Assembly (NCBI RefSeq): GCF_009707705.1
Contig: NZ_WLYX01000001.1
Location: 868,001 to 932,000 of the forward strand
Length of the DNA: 64,000 bases
Source of the DNA: Paludibacterium denitrificans
GTDB taxonomy: Bacteria; Pseudomonadota; Gammaproteobacteria; Burkholderiales; Chromobacteriaceae
Direction: 5' to 3'
In this document: positions 42,294-54,315 of the stretch, one piece after another
Position numbering within the stretch: position 1 is the first letter of the stretch
Layout: every line of letters begins with the position of its first letter
Position numbers and translations under genes: made by a program
The notes under the pieces: generated by a model
Databases searched by the model: none
What the model saw: only the letters and a program-made list of their open reading frames with translations
What the model was told of the DNA's origin: nothing

Positions 42294-44325
42294 TCAGCGC
42301 ACAATCAGCTGCCAGAACCAGAGGGTCATCAGTGCCAGGACACCAATAATCATGGTCGTTGCATAGCTGTAAATAAAGCCAGTTTGCAACTTGCGCACCA
42401 CTCCGGAGAAGGCCCCTACCAGCTTGGCGGCACCGTTCACCACGAGACCATCGATCAGCAACATGTCACCCACCTTCCAGAAGAAGGTACCAAGCAGGCG
42501 CGAACCTTTGGCAAACACGTTGAAGTACAGCTCGTCCGGGTAGTACTTGTTTTCCAGCAGGTTATTGACCAGCACAAACTTCTGCTTGATCGCGGCCGGA
42601 ATCTGCGGAGCCTTCATGTAGAAGAACCAGGGCGACAACCACACCGGAGAGGGCCAGCAAGAACGGCAGCGAAGTAAACGCGTGCATGCCCATGCCAGCG
42701 GCACCGTGGAACTCATGCTTCAGCTCTTCCATCACCGGGTGAGCTTCCGGATTGATGAAAATCACCCCCTTGAAGAAGTCACCGTACAACAGCGGCTCAA
42801 TGGCAAAGTAACCGACCACGACAGACGGAATCGCCAACAACAGCAACGGCAGCGTCACGACCCAGCCATTTTCATGCGGCTTATCGTTAGGGACCCAGCC
42901 CATGATGGTGTTCGTGATCATCATGACCATGTTGGTCATGCGATTTTTCCATCCAGCGTTCTTTCCCGTGGAATACCGGGAAGTACATGCGGAAGGAGTA
43001 GAAGGCGGTAACGAATACGCCAACGATCACGGCAAAGTAACCAAAGCATGGCAGCAGGCAAATGCGAGGCCTGCACGGCTTCGATAATCGAATCCTTGGA
43101 GTAGAAACCGGAGAAGAACGGCGTACCGATCAGCGCCAGCGAACCGAGCAAGGAAGTGATCCGGGTAATCGGCATGTATTTGCGCAAGCCACCCATGTTG
43201 CGCATATCCTGATCGTGATGCATGCCCATGATGACCGAACCGGCACCAAGGAACAGCAGCGCTTTGAAGAAAGCGTGAGTCATCACGTGGAACATTGCTA
43301 CCGGGTAGGCCGAAACACCCAGCGCCACCGTCATGTAACCCAACTGCGACAGGGTCGAATAAGCCACGACACGCTTGATGTCGGTTTGCACAACCCCGAG
43401 GAAACCCATGAACAGTGCAGTAATAGCACCGGCTACCAGCACTACGTTCAGCGCGGTATCAGACAGCTCATACAGCGGGCTCATGCGCGACACCATGAAG
43501 ATACCAGCCGTCACCATGGTGGCAGCGTGAATCAGCGCGGAGATCGGGGTCGGGCCTTCCATTGAGTCCGGCAGCCAGACATGCAGCGGGAACTGGGCAG
43601 ACTTACCCATGGCACCAACAAACAACAGCACACAGGTAACCGTCATCAACGACCAATCCACACCCGGAATAATCTGAACGGTTTTATGGGCCAGTGCAGG
43701 TGCCGCAGCAAACACATCCGTGTAGTTAAGCGAGCCACCAAAGTAAGCCAGTACCATCCCGATCCCCAGCAGGAAACCAAAGTCGCCCACACGGTTAATC
43801 AGGAAGGCCTTCAGGTTGGCAAAAATCGCGGTGGAACGCTTGAACCAGAAGCCGATCAGCAGATACGACACCAGACCCACTGCTTCCCAACCAAAGAACA
43901 ACTGAACGAAGTTGTTGCTCATGACCAGCATGAGCATGGAGAAGGTAAACAGCGAGATATAGCTGAAAAAGCGTTGATAACCCGGATCTTCATGCATGTA
44001 GCCGATGGTATAGATGTGCACCATCAGTGACACGGAGGTCACCACCACCAGCATCATCGCGGTGAGCGAATCCACCAGGAAACCGACCGAGAATTCATGG
44101 CTTAAGCAACCGTCAGCCGGTGTAGACCGGTCCGTTGAACACTTCAGCCTGCCCGTTAAGGAAGGCAAAAAGTACCTTGAGCGAAAGAACCGCAGAAACC
44201 GCAACGCCCAGAATCGTCACGACGTGCGCGGGACGGCGGCCTATCGCCCATCCAAACAAGCCTGCGATGAGAGACCCCGCCAGCGGCGCGAGTGCAATCA
44301 GCAGGTATAAGCTCTTCATATCCAT
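42294..44325 (-). CDS. nuoL: NADH-quinone oxidoreductase subunit L (frame broken)
   Basis: Distal antiporter-like subunit of complex I with the long lateral helix. N-terminal SLYLLIALAPLAGSLIAGLF, then FSVGFLVDSLTAMMLVVVT, HVWLPDSMEGPTPISALIHA and VVAYSTLSQLGYMTVALG. Breaks: near 44116 (YTWLTV, CCTGG read as CCGG), 44100-44107 (GCTTAAGC where VAGHEFS needs GCCGGC), near 43045, and near 42608 (VAWFFYMK, CCTGG read as CCCTGG). Start is 44325 or ATG 44319. Confidence 0.94.
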
Positions 44326-44360
44326 GCTTGTGTGCTTTGTAGTTTGGTATTCGGTTTGCC

Positions 44361-44666
44361 TTAGCCCTTGAGGCTGCCCAAGTCTTCAACATTGATGGTT
44401 TGCTTGTTGCGGAACAACACCACCAGAATGGCCAGACCAATGGCCGATTCTGCGGCAGCAACCGTCAGGATGAAGAATACGAATATCTGACCAGCCGTAT
44501 CCGAGAGGTAATGCGAAAACGCTATGAAGTTGAAATTCACGGCGAGCAGCATCAGCTCAATGGCCATCAACAGAACGATCAGGTTCTTGCGGTTCAGGAA
44601 AATCCCCAACACGCTGATGGCAAAAAGGATTGCGGCCAGCACCAAGAAGTGAGTCAGTGTCAGCAC
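44361..44666 (-). CDS. nuoK: NADH-quinone oxidoreductase subunit K
   Basis: 101 residues, three membrane helices, [20 protein letters not shown] with [20 protein letters not shown] carrying the conserved membrane Glu. Intact. Confidence 0.97.
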   Translation of the reverse strand: MLTLTHFLVLAAILFAISVLGIFLNRKNLIVLLMAIELMLLAVNFNFIAFSHYLSDTAGQIFVFFILTVAAAESAIGLAILVVLFRNKQTINVEDLGSLKG

Positions 44667-44692
44667 ATTTTCTCCCTTATTTCTTGTGGCCG

Positions 44693-45337
44693 TCAGGCCT
44701 GTTGCTCACCGGACTCGGCTGGTTCAGCCGCTTCCACAGGTTTTTCTGCATCCATTTTCAGAATGCGGACTCGGTCTTCACGCTTCACCTGCACCTGAAG
44801 TGCCGGATCAATCACGCGGGTATCCTTGCGGCTACGCATGGTCAGGCCGATGGCTGCAACCATGGCCAACAGCAGGACCATGGCCGCCAACTCAAACGGC
44901 AGCAGATACGTGGTATAGAGCTGATGACCCAAGACCTTGACGTTGCTCGCGTCGGCGGCCAGCGGTGCAGCCGCCTTGAATTCGGCCAACCCAGCTTGTG
45001 GGCTCATCAGGATCAGAGACATTTCCAGCATCATGATCACGCCAACCGTGGCCGCCACCGGCAGATTGCGCCAGAAGCCCTCACGCAATTTCTCGATGTT
45101 GATATCCAGCATCATCACGACGAACAGGAACAGCACCATCACCGCACCCACGTAAACCAGGACCAAGGTAATAGCGAGGAACTCCGATTCCAGCAGCAGC
45201 CAGTGACCGGCACTGGTGAAAAACGCCAGCACGAGATACAGCACGGCATGAACAGGGTTCTTGGCCGTTACGACACGCACACCTGAATAGATCAGGATGG
45301 CGGACAGAACGTAGAAAACAACCATTGTAAAGTTCAT
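44693..45337 (-). CDS. nuoJ: NADH-quinone oxidoreductase subunit J
   Basis: 214 residues, five membrane helices followed by a charged Glu-rich tail. Begins [20 protein letters not shown]; also [18 protein letters not shown] and [17 protein letters not shown]. Intact. Uptake-like 10-mer at 44981 encodes Gly-Leu-Ala-Glu. Confidence 0.96.
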   Translation of the reverse strand: MNFTMVVFYVLSAILIYSGVRVVTAKNPVHAVLYLVLAFFTSAGHWLLLESEFLAITLVLVYVGAVMVLFLFVVMMLDINIEKLREGFWRNLPVAATVGVIMMLEMSLILMSPQAGLAEFKAAAPLAADASNVKVLGHQLYTTYLLPFELAAMVLLLAMVAAIGLTMRSRKDTRVIDPALQVQVKREDRVRILKMDAEKPVEAAEPAESGEQQA

Positions 45338-45346
45338 GAGCGCCCC

Positions 45347-45835
45347 TTAGCGATACTTGGCATCGGCTGCCTTGCGGGCAGCGATCTCGGACTCATACTT
45401 GTCACCGATAGCCAGCAACATCGGCTTGGTGTAGTAGAGGTCGCCACGTTTTTCACCGTGGTATTCAAAGATATGGGTCTCTACGATGGCATCGACCGGG
45501 CATGCTTCTTCACAGAAACCACAGAAGATGCACTTGGTCAGATCGATGTCATAACGCGTGGTACGGCGAGTACCGTCATCGCGCTGATCCGACTCGATGG
45601 TGATCGCCATTGCCGGACAAACCGCTTCGCACAATTTACAGGCAATGCAACGCTCTTCACCGTTGGCATAACGGCGCTGGGCGTGCAGGCCACGAAAGCG
45701 AGGAGACTGCGGCGTCTTTTCTTCCGGAAACTGTACGGTAATCTTGCGGGCAAACAAGTAACGGCCAGTGACCATCAGGCCTTTGACCAACTCCACCAGC
45801 AAGAAGGTTTTGAAAAACTTCCTAATCATATCCAT
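45347..45835 (-). CDS. nuoI: NADH-quinone oxidoreductase subunit I
   Basis: 162-residue ferredoxin-like subunit holding clusters N6a and N6b. Both 4Fe-4S motifs are complete: [12 protein letters not shown] and [12 protein letters not shown]. Intact, 9 bp upstream of nuoJ. Confidence 0.98.
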   Translation of the reverse strand: MDMIRKFFKTFLLVELVKGLMVTGRYLFARKITVQFPEEKTPQSPRFRGLHAQRRYANGEERCIACKLCEAVCPAMAITIESDQRDDGTRRTTRYDIDLTKCIFCGFCEEACPVDAIVETHIFEYHGEKRGDLYYTKPMLLAIGDKYESEIAARKAADAKYR

Positions 45836-45854
45836 CTTTTCACCTTCCCCCGTC

Positions 45855-46900
45855 TCAGTTCCAGAGCGATAGCGGAGTCATCATCCAGGCACCCAATACC
45901 AGCACCCATACCAAGGTAACCGGGATGAACACTTTCCAGCCCAAACGCATGATCTGGTCATAGCGGTAACGCGGGAATGTTGCGCGGAACCACAGGAAGC
46001 AGAACAGCACCAGCGACATCTTCATCGCCATCCAGACAAAACCGGAAGCCCCCAGTAAGCCCCACGTTGCAGGGAACGGAGACAACCAGCCGCCCAAGAA
46101 CAGCAACGACGTCAGTGCTGACACCAGAATCATGTTGGCGTATTCAGCCGGGAAGAACACCGCGAAGGCCATACCGGAATATTCCACATGGAAGCTACTA
46201 CGATCTCCGATTCACCTTCTGCCACGTCAAACGGTGCACGGTTGGTTTCTGCTACGCCAGAAATCAGGTAGACGATGAACAGCGGGAACAACGGCAACCA
46301 GTTCCACGACAGCACAGAACCACCTGCCAGCCCATGTCCCTGCTGGTTAACAATATCGATGAAGTTAAGACTACCCGACACCATCAGCACACCAACCAGA
46401 GCAAACCCCATCGCCAGTTCGTAGGACACGATCTGTGCGGCCGAGCGCATAGCACCCAAGAACGAATACTTGGAGTTACCAGCCCAACCGGCAACGATAA
46501 TCCCGTACACGCCCATGGAGGTCAGCGCCATGATATAGAGCAGCGAGGCGTTGGTATTGGCCAGAACCAGTTTGTCAGTAAAAGGAACTACTGCCCAAGC
46601 CGCCAAGGCAGGACCAATTGCCAGCACCGGAGCCAGAAGGAATAGCCCCTTGCTGGAGTTGGTCGGCAGGATGATTTCCTTCATCAACAATTTGATACCG
46701 TCAGCCAACGGCTGCAGCAAGCCCAACGGACCTACCCGGTTCGGCCCGATACGCACTTGCATGTAGCCAATGACTTTACGCTCGACGTAAGTCAGGTAGG
46801 CTACAGCAACCATCATCGGCGCCACGATTGCAATGATTTTCAGCAAGGTCCACACAGCGAGCCCCGCCTCATTGCCCAGTAAGCTTTGCAAGAACTCCAT
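45855..46900 (-). CDS. nuoH: NADH-quinone oxidoreductase subunit H (frame broken)
   Basis: Membrane subunit forming the quinone chamber. [20 protein letters not shown] start at 46900, [41 protein letters not shown], and [14 protein letters not shown]. One break near 46190: four bases are missing where Val-Ala-Gly-Phe-His needs GCCGGC. The remainder reads [20 protein letters not shown] to the stop at 45855. Confidence 0.95.
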
Positions 46901-46903
46901 GGT

Positions 46904-49257
46904 TTACCCCTGCTTGATTTCGATAGGATCGAACATGCCGCCCAAGGCTACCGTGGTCGGATGAGCCGTTGCCGGGCGAACAACGCCATCCGGCAACGCA
47001 TCATCGGCATCAATCGCCACGCGAATCTCGGCTTGACCACGGCGTACCAGTACGGTACTGCCTGCGCTGAGGCCCAGAGCAGCAAGCTGTTTGCCGGACA
47101 CGGAGGCGACCGGAACCGCTGCGGCCTGCGTTTGCTGCAGCGAAACCGCACGACGGCACAAGGCATCGGCCTGATACAACGGCACCTCACCAATACGCAC
47201 CAGACCAGACTGGCTGACAGGGTTGGCCGAAACCCGGGAGAGCTGATTGTTCAGTGCATCTGCAACCGCGCCCTTCGCCAACAGTTCGGCACGAACTTCT
47301 TCCGCACTGTTGTAATCGAAACCATCCAGATTCAGCATGTTGCCGAGAACGCGCAGTACCTTCCAAGCCGGGCGGGTTTCACCCAGCGGACGAACCACAC
47401 CGTTGAACGATTGCAGCGTGCCTTCCATATTGACGAACGAACCGGCCGTTTCAGAGAAAGGTGCAATCGGCAGCAGTACGTCGGCGTAATCCAGCAAACC
47501 ATCGGCCTTGAATGCGGTCAGAGCGATTACCGTTTCGGCCTGTTTCATGGCAGCCACGGCGGCGTGCGGGTTGTAGCTGTCAAATTCCACTTCGGTATTC
47601 AGCAGCACATATGCTTTGCGCGGCGCCGCCACCATTGCAGCTGCATTCAGACCGGCCTCGACGGAGGCACCCATGGCGCCACGCTGCGGCAGCACACCGG
47701 CCAGTTCGGCACCGACGCTGTTTGCTGCTTCGGCCAACAGCCCGAAGCGCGCGCCGGTGAGGCGGGCAATTTCCTGAGCCAACGACCATAGTTGGCCGAA
47801 AGCCGGATGGTGTTGGGCAACGTTGCCCAGTACCAATGCAGCGACTTCGGCAGCACACAAGCTATCAGCAATGCGTTGCGCGTCGGCAGATACCTCAACA
47901 GCTGCCAGATCCAGACTGGTTTCGCCAGCCTTGGCAGCCACCACGGCTTTCAACACTTGCGACAGTGCATTCACCAGCGCAGTAAGACGACACGATCAGC
48001 TTGCCGTGTACGGTGGTCAACAACTCATCGTCTGCCACATGCACGATATTGAGCTGTGCGCCCTTCTTCACGGCCTGACGCAGACGGGACGCCAGCAACG
48101 GTTGCTCCTGACGCAAAGTACTACCAATAACCAGCATGGCATTGGCAGCGGCCAGTTCAACGATACTGGAACCAAGCCATTGCACGCCTTGCTGTGCCGC
48201 ATCACTGGAGAAATCGCTACGGCGCAGACGGTAGTCGATGTTGTTCACACCAAAGCTACGCGCCAGTTTCTGTGCCGGTACAGTTCTTCGGTGGTGGAAT
48301 GCGGACTGGCCAGCACACCGATGGCATCCTTGCCATGCTCGGCAGAGACGCCGTTCAGACCTTTCACCACATATTTCAGTGCGGTTTCCCAATCAGCTTC
48401 ATGCCACTGATTGTCGTACTTGATCATCGGACGAGTCAGACGCTCGGTCGAGTTCAAGCCTTCATAAGAGAAGCGGTCACGGTCGGCCAACCAGCATTCA
48501 TTAATGCTTTCGTTTTCCAAAGGCAAAACGCGCATGACCTGATTGTTTTTCACCTGAACGATCAGATTGGAACCCAATCCATCGTGCGGGCTAACCGATT
48601 TACGGCGCGACAGTTCCCATGCACGGGTGGAGTAACGGAACGGCTTGGAGGTCAACGCACCGACCGGGCACAAGTCGATCACGTTACCGGAGATTTCCGA
48701 GTTCACGGTCTTGCCAAGATACGGCATGATTTCCGAGAACTCGCCACGGTTTGCCATGCCGATTTCCCGGAAGCCACCGATTTCCTCGGTAAAACGCACG
48801 CAACGGGTACAGTGGATGCAACGGGACATTTCTTCCGCCGAAACCAGCGGCCCCATGTCCTTGCCCACTACCGAGCGTTTTTCTTCCTGATAACGTGAAG
48901 TGGAGTTACCGTAGCCCACTGCCAGATCCTGCAACTGACACTCGCCACCCTGATCGCAGATCGGGCAATCCAGCGGGTGATTGATCAGCAGGAATTCCAT
49001 GACACCGTGCTGGGCCTTCTTGGCCATGTCAGAGTGCGTATGCACCTTCATGCCGTCAGTAACCGGCGTGGCACAGGCCGGTAACGGTTTCGGTGCTTTT
49101 TCCACTTCAACCAGACACATCCGGCAGTTGGCCGCGATGGACAGTTTCTTGTGATAGCAAAAATGAGGAATATACGTTCCCACCGAGTGGGCAGCTTCCA
49201 TCACGGTGCTGCCCGGGGAACGGTCAGTTTCTTACCATCGATTTCGATTTCAAGCAT
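46904..49257 (-). CDS. nuoG: NADH-quinone oxidoreductase subunit G (frame broken)
   Basis: Large peripheral-arm subunit. N-terminal 2Fe-2S and 4Fe-4S ligands (PHFCYHK, AANCRMCLVE, CPICDQGGECQLQD, RCIHCTRCVRF), then a molybdopterin-oxidoreductase-like domain. Start ATG 49257 (MLEIEIDGKKLTV). Breaks: near 49214 (VPGSTV, CCTGG garbled), near 48276 (ELYLAQK, CCTGG read as CCGG) and near 47985 (GTCTTAC on the coding strand where SPAALVNAL needs GCCGGC). Three uptake-like 10-mers (47222, 47729, 47791). Confidence 0.94.
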
Positions 49258-49296
49258 AGCTGTTCGCTACCTGAGTAAGGCGACCCTGAGGCCAGA

Positions 49297-50591
49297 TCAA
49301 CACCATTTGTGCTCAACCATGCACTTCTTGTGTTCGATGTGGTACTCGAACTCATGACGGAAGTGCTTGGTAAAGCTACGAACCGGGAATACTGCAGCGT
49401 CAGCCAGCGCGCAGATCGTGCGGCCAGCCATGTTATTGCCGACAGAAGCCAGCAATTCCAGATCATCCGGACGCCCCGGGCCATTTTCGATACGGTGTAC
49501 GACACGGTACAGCCAGCCGGTACCTTCACGGCACGGCGTGCACTGACCGCAGGACTCTTCATGGTAGAAGTAGGACAGTCGCTCCAAGGCCTTGACCATG
49601 CACACGTCCTCATTCATGACGATGACGGCGCCCGACCCCAGCATTGGTAAGCTTTGGAAATGCAGTCATAGTCCATGGTGAGATCCATCATGATTTCACC
49701 CGGCAGGATCGGCGACGACGAACCACCGAGGAATCACCGCCTTGAGCTTTTTACCATCCTTGACACCGCTTACCATTTCCAGCAACGCGGCAAAAGGCGT
49801 ACCCAACGGAATCTCGTAGTTACCCGGACGGTTCACGTGCCCAGAGATCGAGAACAGCTTGGTACCGCCATTGTTCGGCTTGCCAGCTTCGAGGAACTTC
49901 TGTGCGCCATCACGCATGATGAACGGCACCGAAGCAAAGGATTCCGTGTTGTTGATGGTGGTCGGCTTGCCATACAAGCCGAAGCTGGCCGGGAACGGCG
50001 GTTTGAAACGCGGCTGCCCCTTCTTCCCTTCCAGCGATTCCAGCAACGCGGTTTCTTCACCGCAGATATAGGCGCCGTAACCGTGGTGGGCATGCAGCTC
50101 GAACGAGAAATCGGTACCGAGAATACTCTGACCGAGGAAACCCGCCTGACGGGCCTCTTCCAGCGCAGCCTCAAAACGTTCGTACGCTTCGAACACTTCA
50201 CCGTGGATATAGTTGTAGCCGACTTTGGTACCCATGGCGTAACCGGCGATGATCATCCCTTCGATCAACGCATGCGGGTTAAAACGCAGGATATCGCGAT
50301 CCTTGAAGGTACCCGGTTCGCCTTCATCGGTATTACAAACGACATATTTATCGCCCGGGAACGAGCGCGGCATGAAGCTCCACTTCAAGCCGGTCGGAAA
50401 GCCAGCGCCACCACGACCACGCAAGCCGGAGTTCTTCACTTCGGCAATAACGTCTTCCGGGCCATCTTGCTTTCGACAATACGACGCAGGGCCTGATAGC
50501 CGCCACGGGCGACATAGGCATCAAGATGCCAGCAGTCGGCATCCGAGGTATCTACGCCGTCAAATATCACACCATTGACGAAAACTGCCAT
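49297..50591 (-). CDS. nuoF: NADH-quinone oxidoreductase subunit F (frame broken)
   Basis: NADH- and FMN-binding subunit. NADH site [19 protein letters not shown] site [17 protein letters not shown], and cluster N3 ligands [13 protein letters not shown]. Start ATG 50591 overlaps the nuoE stop as TAATG. Breaks: near 50463 (one C lost in MAPEDV), near 49728 (IPGGSSS, CCTGG read as CCTCGG) and 49646-49652 (GCTTACC where KAGSMLG needs GCCGGC). Confidence 0.95.
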
Positions 50592-51091
50592 TATTCGAAC
50601 TCCGCCAGTTTTTTATCAATAGCTTCAGGAGTCATGAAGCTGCACATTTTGTGGTTATTAACCAGCAAGACAGGCGCATCACCACAGGCTCCCATGCACT
50701 CGCCTTCCAGCAGCGTAAATTTGCCGTCAGCCGTAGTCTCACCCAAACCGATACCCAGCTTCTGCGACAGGTACTCGGCGGCATTCACACCACCACGCAA
50801 GGCACAGGGCAGGTTAGTACAAACAGTGATCTTGTACTTGCCTACCGGCTTCATGTCATACATGTTGTAGAACGTGGCTACTTCGTAGGCCGCTACCGGC
50901 GGAATTTGCAGGTAATTGGCCACAAATTCGATTACTTCGGCATTCAGACAGCGCTGCTCGGGAGTTTCCCCGGTCTGGCGGCGCTCTTCCAGAGCGATCC
51001 GCAAGGCAGACATCACGGCCGAACGCTTCTGATCGGCAGGATACTTGGTCAGCTCACGGTCAATTTTTGCAAGCGATTCTGCGGTCAGCAT
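50591..51091 (-). CDS. nuoE: NADH-quinone oxidoreductase subunit E
   Basis: 166-residue thioredoxin-fold subunit with the N1a 2Fe-2S cluster. Cysteines in CTNLPCALRGG and GECMGACGDAPV. Intact; the start shares a base with the nuoD stop. Confidence 0.97.
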   Translation of the reverse strand: MLTAESLAKIDRELTKYPADQKRSAVMSALRIALEERRQTGETPEQRCLNAEVIEFVANYLQIPPVAAYEVATFYNMYDMKPVGKYKITVCTNLPCALRGGVNAAEYLSQKLGIGLGETTADGKFTLLEGECMGACGDAPVLLVNNHKMCSFMTPEAIDKKLAEFE

Positions 51092-52343
51092 CAGCGGTCA
51101 ATCTCCCCAAACACGATATCCTGCGTACCAATGATGGCGACAACGTCGGCAATCATGTGGCCGCGGGCCATCTCATCCAGCGCAGCCAAGTGCGCATAGC
51201 CCGGCGCGCGAATCTTCAGGCGGTACGGTTTATTGGCGCCGTCTGATACCAGATAAATACCGAACTCACCCTTCGGATGTTCAACCGCGGCATAAGCTTC
51301 GCCTTCCGGCACATGCATACCTTCGGTAAACAGCTTGAAGTGGTGAATCAGGTCTTCCATGTTGGACTTCATGCCCTCACGGGACGGCGGTGCCACCTTG
51401 TGATTGTCGGTGATGACCGGCCCCGGATTGGCCTTCAACCATTTCACGCATTGCTGAATGATGCGGTTGGACTGGCGCATTTCTTCGATACGCACCAGAT
51501 AACGGTCATAACAGTCACCGTTCACGCCGACCGGGATGTCAAAGTCCATACGATCATAAACGTCGTACGGCTGTTTCTTGCGCAAATCCCAAGCTACGCC
51601 GGAACCACGCAACATGGCACCCGTCATACCCAGATTGAGAGCTCGCTCGGCCGACACCACGCCAATACCAACCGTACGCTGTTTCCAGATGCGGTTATCG
51701 GTCAGCAGGGTTTCATACTCGTCCACGTAACCCGGGAAGCGGTTGGTGAAGTCTTCGATGAAATCCAGCATGCTACCCGGCGGTTTTCATTCAGCCGCGC
51801 CAGTTCCTTGGCGTTCTTGATCTTGGATACCGTGTACTGCGGCATGCTGTCCGGCAGATCACGATAAACACCACCCGGACGGAAATAAGCGGCATGCATA
51901 CGAGCACCGGACACGGCTTCGTAGCAGTCCATCAGGTCTTCCCGTTCGCGGAAGGCGTACAGGAACACCGTCATGGCACCAATATCCAACGCGTGAGCTC
52001 CAATCCACAACAAGTGGTTGAGGATACGGGTGATCTCGGCAAACATCACACGAATGTACTGGGCGCGTTCCGGCACTTCGATGCCCAGCAGTTTTTCGAT
52101 AGCCAGACAGTAAGCGTGCTCGTTGCACATCATGGATACGTAATCGAGACGATCCATGTAAGGCAACGATTGAATGAACGTCTTGCTTTCGGCCAACTTC
52201 TCGGTGCCTCGATGCAACAAGCCGATATGCGGATCGGCACGCTGAATCACTTCACCATCGAGCTCCAGCACCAAGCGCAGCACACCGTGTGCGGCCGGGT
52301 GTTGCGGACCGAAGTTAAGAGTGTAATTGCGGATCTCAGCCAC
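51091..52343 (-). CDS. nuoD: NADH-quinone oxidoreductase subunit D (frame broken)
   Basis: 49-kDa-type subunit at the quinone site. Start is GTG at 52343 ([20 protein letters not shown]), overlapping nuoC by eight bases. [37 protein letters not shown] and [17 protein letters not shown] [10 protein letters not shown] are clear. One G is missing from a G run near 51777 (NENRRGSMLDFI). Uptake-like 10-mer at 52188. Confidence 0.95.
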
Positions 52344-52934
52344 CGTAGTTCTCCTCGCGAATGATGCGCGGGGTGATCTCACGCGGCTCGATAGTCACCG
52401 GCTGATAGATCACACGCTGCTGGGTCGGGTCATAACGCATTTCCACATGACCGGAAAGCGGGAAATCCTTGCGGAACGGATGGCCGACAAAACCGTAGTC
52501 GGTCAGGATGCGACGCAGGTCCGGGTGGCCTTCGAACACGATGCCATACAGGTCAAACGCTTCGCGCTCAAACCAGTTCGCGGCATTCCAGATCGGCTCA
52601 ACCGACGGCACAACCGGGAAATCGTCATCACTGGCAAACGTGCGCAAGCGCAGACGCCAGTTATGCTTGACAGACAACAGGTGATAAACGACGGCAAAGC
52701 GTGCGCCGTCCCAAGCCGCATCGCGATACGTGCTGTAGTCCATACCGCACAGATCAATGCACTGTTCAAAGGACAAATCGGCGTGGTCACGCAGTTGCTC
52801 GGCCACTTCCAGCAGATCTGCTTAAACTTGCAAACAATAGTCAGCTCATCAAGGGCGAGTGTGCTTTGGACGACTTTACTGCCCAGCACCTGCTCGACGG
52901 TCGACTTGAGCGCTTCCATTTTTTGGGAGGCCAT
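52336..52934 (-). CDS. nuoC: NADH-quinone oxidoreductase subunit C (frame broken)
   Basis: 30-kDa-type peripheral subunit. Start ATG 52934 ([20 protein letters not shown]). Signature region [31 protein letters not shown] (given as a region) lies near residue 130. The break at 52822-52828 has TTTAAGC where Cys-Lys-Pro-Ala-Asp needs GCCGGC, a net +2. Confidence 0.94.
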
Positions 52935-52945
52935 GAGTTCTTACC

Positions 52946-53423
52946 TTAGCGGGCGATTGTATAGGTGCGTTTGATTTTGTTCTGAAGCTGGATGATGCCG
53001 TACAACAAGGCCTCAGCCGTCGGGGGACAGCCAGGGGACATAGACATCGACCGGAACGATCCGGTCACAACCCCGAACAACGGAATACGAATAATGGTAA
53101 TACCCGCCACCATTGGCACAGGAGCCCATGGAGATCACCCAGCGCGGCTCGGCCATCTGGTCATAAACCTTGCGCAAGGCGGGGGCCATCTTGTTGCACA
53201 GCGTACCGGCAACAATCATCAGGTCAGACTGGCGAGGGCTAGGACGGAAGACGATACCGAATCGGTCAAGATCGTAACGGGCGGCACCTGCATGCATCAT
53301 CTCGACGGCACAACAGGCCAGACCGAACGTCATCGGCCACAGCGAACCGGTACGGGTATAGTTGATGAGCTTGTCAGCCGTTGTGGTAACGAAGCCCTTT
53401 TCCAGAATTCCTTCTACTCCCAT
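52946..53423 (-). CDS. nuoB: NADH-quinone oxidoreductase subunit B (frame broken)
   Basis: PSST-type subunit with terminal cluster N2. Start ATG 53423 ([20 protein letters not shown]), overlapping nuoA. Tandem cysteines in [10 protein letters not shown], with further ligands in MGSCANGGG and, after repair, [14 protein letters not shown]. One break near 53034: CCTGG read as CCCTGG. Repaired, it ends KRTYTIAR at 52946. Confidence 0.95.
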
Positions 53424-53770
53424 TCCAGAGCCCCCTTCTTCCACATGTAGACAAAGCCGAGCGTCAACACGGCCAAGAACTCCACCATGACACCGAAACC
53501 ATACATACCCAACTCTTTCAGCACCACGGCCCACGGAAACAGGAAGGCAATTTCCGGGTCGAACAGAATGAAGAGAATGGCAATCAGATAGTAACGGACG
53601 TCAAATTTCATGCGCGCATCTTCGAAAGCCTCGAAGCCGCACTCATAAGGAGAGAGTTTTTCAGGGTCGGGACGATTGGGCGCAAGCAGCCTACCCAACA
53701 AGATGGGACCAACACCAACCAGGACCCCGACAATGACAAACAACAAAATGGGAAAATAATTTTCCAGCAT
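53414..53770 (-). CDS. nuoA: NADH-quinone oxidoreductase subunit A
   Basis: 118 residues, three membrane helices, [20 protein letters not shown] start at 53770, with [20 protein letters not shown]. Intact. First gene of the operon. An in-frame extension upstream exists but would translate through a hairpin, so the ATG is preferred. Confidence 0.95.
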   Translation of the reverse strand: MLENYFPILLFVIVGVLVGVGPILLGRLLAPNRPDPEKLSPYECGFEAFEDARMKFDVRYYLIAILFILFDPEIAFLFPWAVVLKELGMYGFGVMVEFLAVLTLGFVYMWKKGALEWE

Positions 53771-53785
53771 TTCCCGCACACCCCC

Positions 53786-53810
53786 AAAAAAAGGAGGTTT
53801 TACCCTCCTA
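53786..53810 (-). promoter_or_regulatory. Hairpin plus T-run in the nuoA leader, possible attenuator
   Basis: On the minus strand AGGAGGG, a short loop, then CCTCCT and seven T, ending 16 bases before the nuoA start codon. It looks like an intrinsic terminator but is too close to the gene for a promoter to lie after it, so any nuo transcript must cross it. It also hides an AGGAGG sequence. Confidence 0.5.
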
Positions 53811-53824
53811 GGCTCCAAATAAAA

Positions 53825-53855
53825 CAGGCCACCGGATTCCCGGTGGCCTGTTTTT
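53825..53855. terminator. Terminator of the secG-tRNA-Leu unit
   Basis: CAGGCCACCGG/CCGGTGGCCTG stem of eleven pairs, flanked by AAAA and TTTTT, so usable on both strands. It directly follows the tRNA-Leu gene in the leftward direction. Confidence 0.9.
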
Positions 53856-53861
53856 GAATGG

Positions 53862-53947
53862 TGGTGCCGACAGTGAGACTCGAACTCACACAGCCTACGG
53901 CCACTACCCCCTCAAGATAGCGTGTCTACCAATTTCACCATGTCGGC
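53862..53947 (-). tRNA. tRNA-Leu (GAG)
   Basis: 86 nt on the reverse strand with encoded CCA. Acceptor GCCGACA/TGTCGGC, D-arm with TTGGTAGACACGC, anticodon arm CTATC-TTGAGGG-GGTAG giving anticodon GAG, a long class II variable arm and T-arm GTTCGAGTC. Its place between secG and nuoA is usual for this group. Confidence 0.96.
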
Positions 53948-53963
53948 ACTATCAAGCTGTTTA

Positions 53964-54314
53964 TTACTCCGGAATCGTAGAACGCGGACCCGAAGCACTT
54001 TCACTAGGCTTTCCGCCCGGGATTTGCGGAGCAACCTGTTCAACCTTGCCACCCATAACGCCCAGATCGTTTTTTCCGCCGCCAGACAGATAAACCAGAG
54101 CGAGACTCGTGGAGAAGAATACAACCGCCGCAATCGCAGTGGTTCTACTCAAGAAATTCGCGGAACCAGACGCACCGAACAAGCTACCGGCAGATCCACC
54201 GCCGAAAGCCGCCCCCATGTCCGCACCCTTACCGTGCTGCATCAACACCAGCACAATAATTGACAAAGCAGAAAGGAGATTTACAATCCAGATAAGCGTC
54301 TTAATGAGTTCCAT
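53964..54314 (-). CDS. secG: Preprotein translocase subunit SecG
   Basis: 116-residue small subunit of the SecYEG channel. Two hydrophobic segments (LIWIVNLLSALSIIVLVLMQ and AIAAVVFFSTSLALVYL) flank the typical GKGADMGAAFGGGSAGSLFG loop. Intact, one base after tpiA. Confidence 0.96.
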   Translation of the reverse strand: MELIKTLIWIVNLLSALSIIVLVLMQHGKGADMGAAFGGGSAGSLFGASGSANFLSRTTAIAAVVFFSTSLALVYLSGGGKNDLGVMGGKVEQVAPQIPGGKPSESASGPRSTIPE

Positions 54315-54315
54315 A

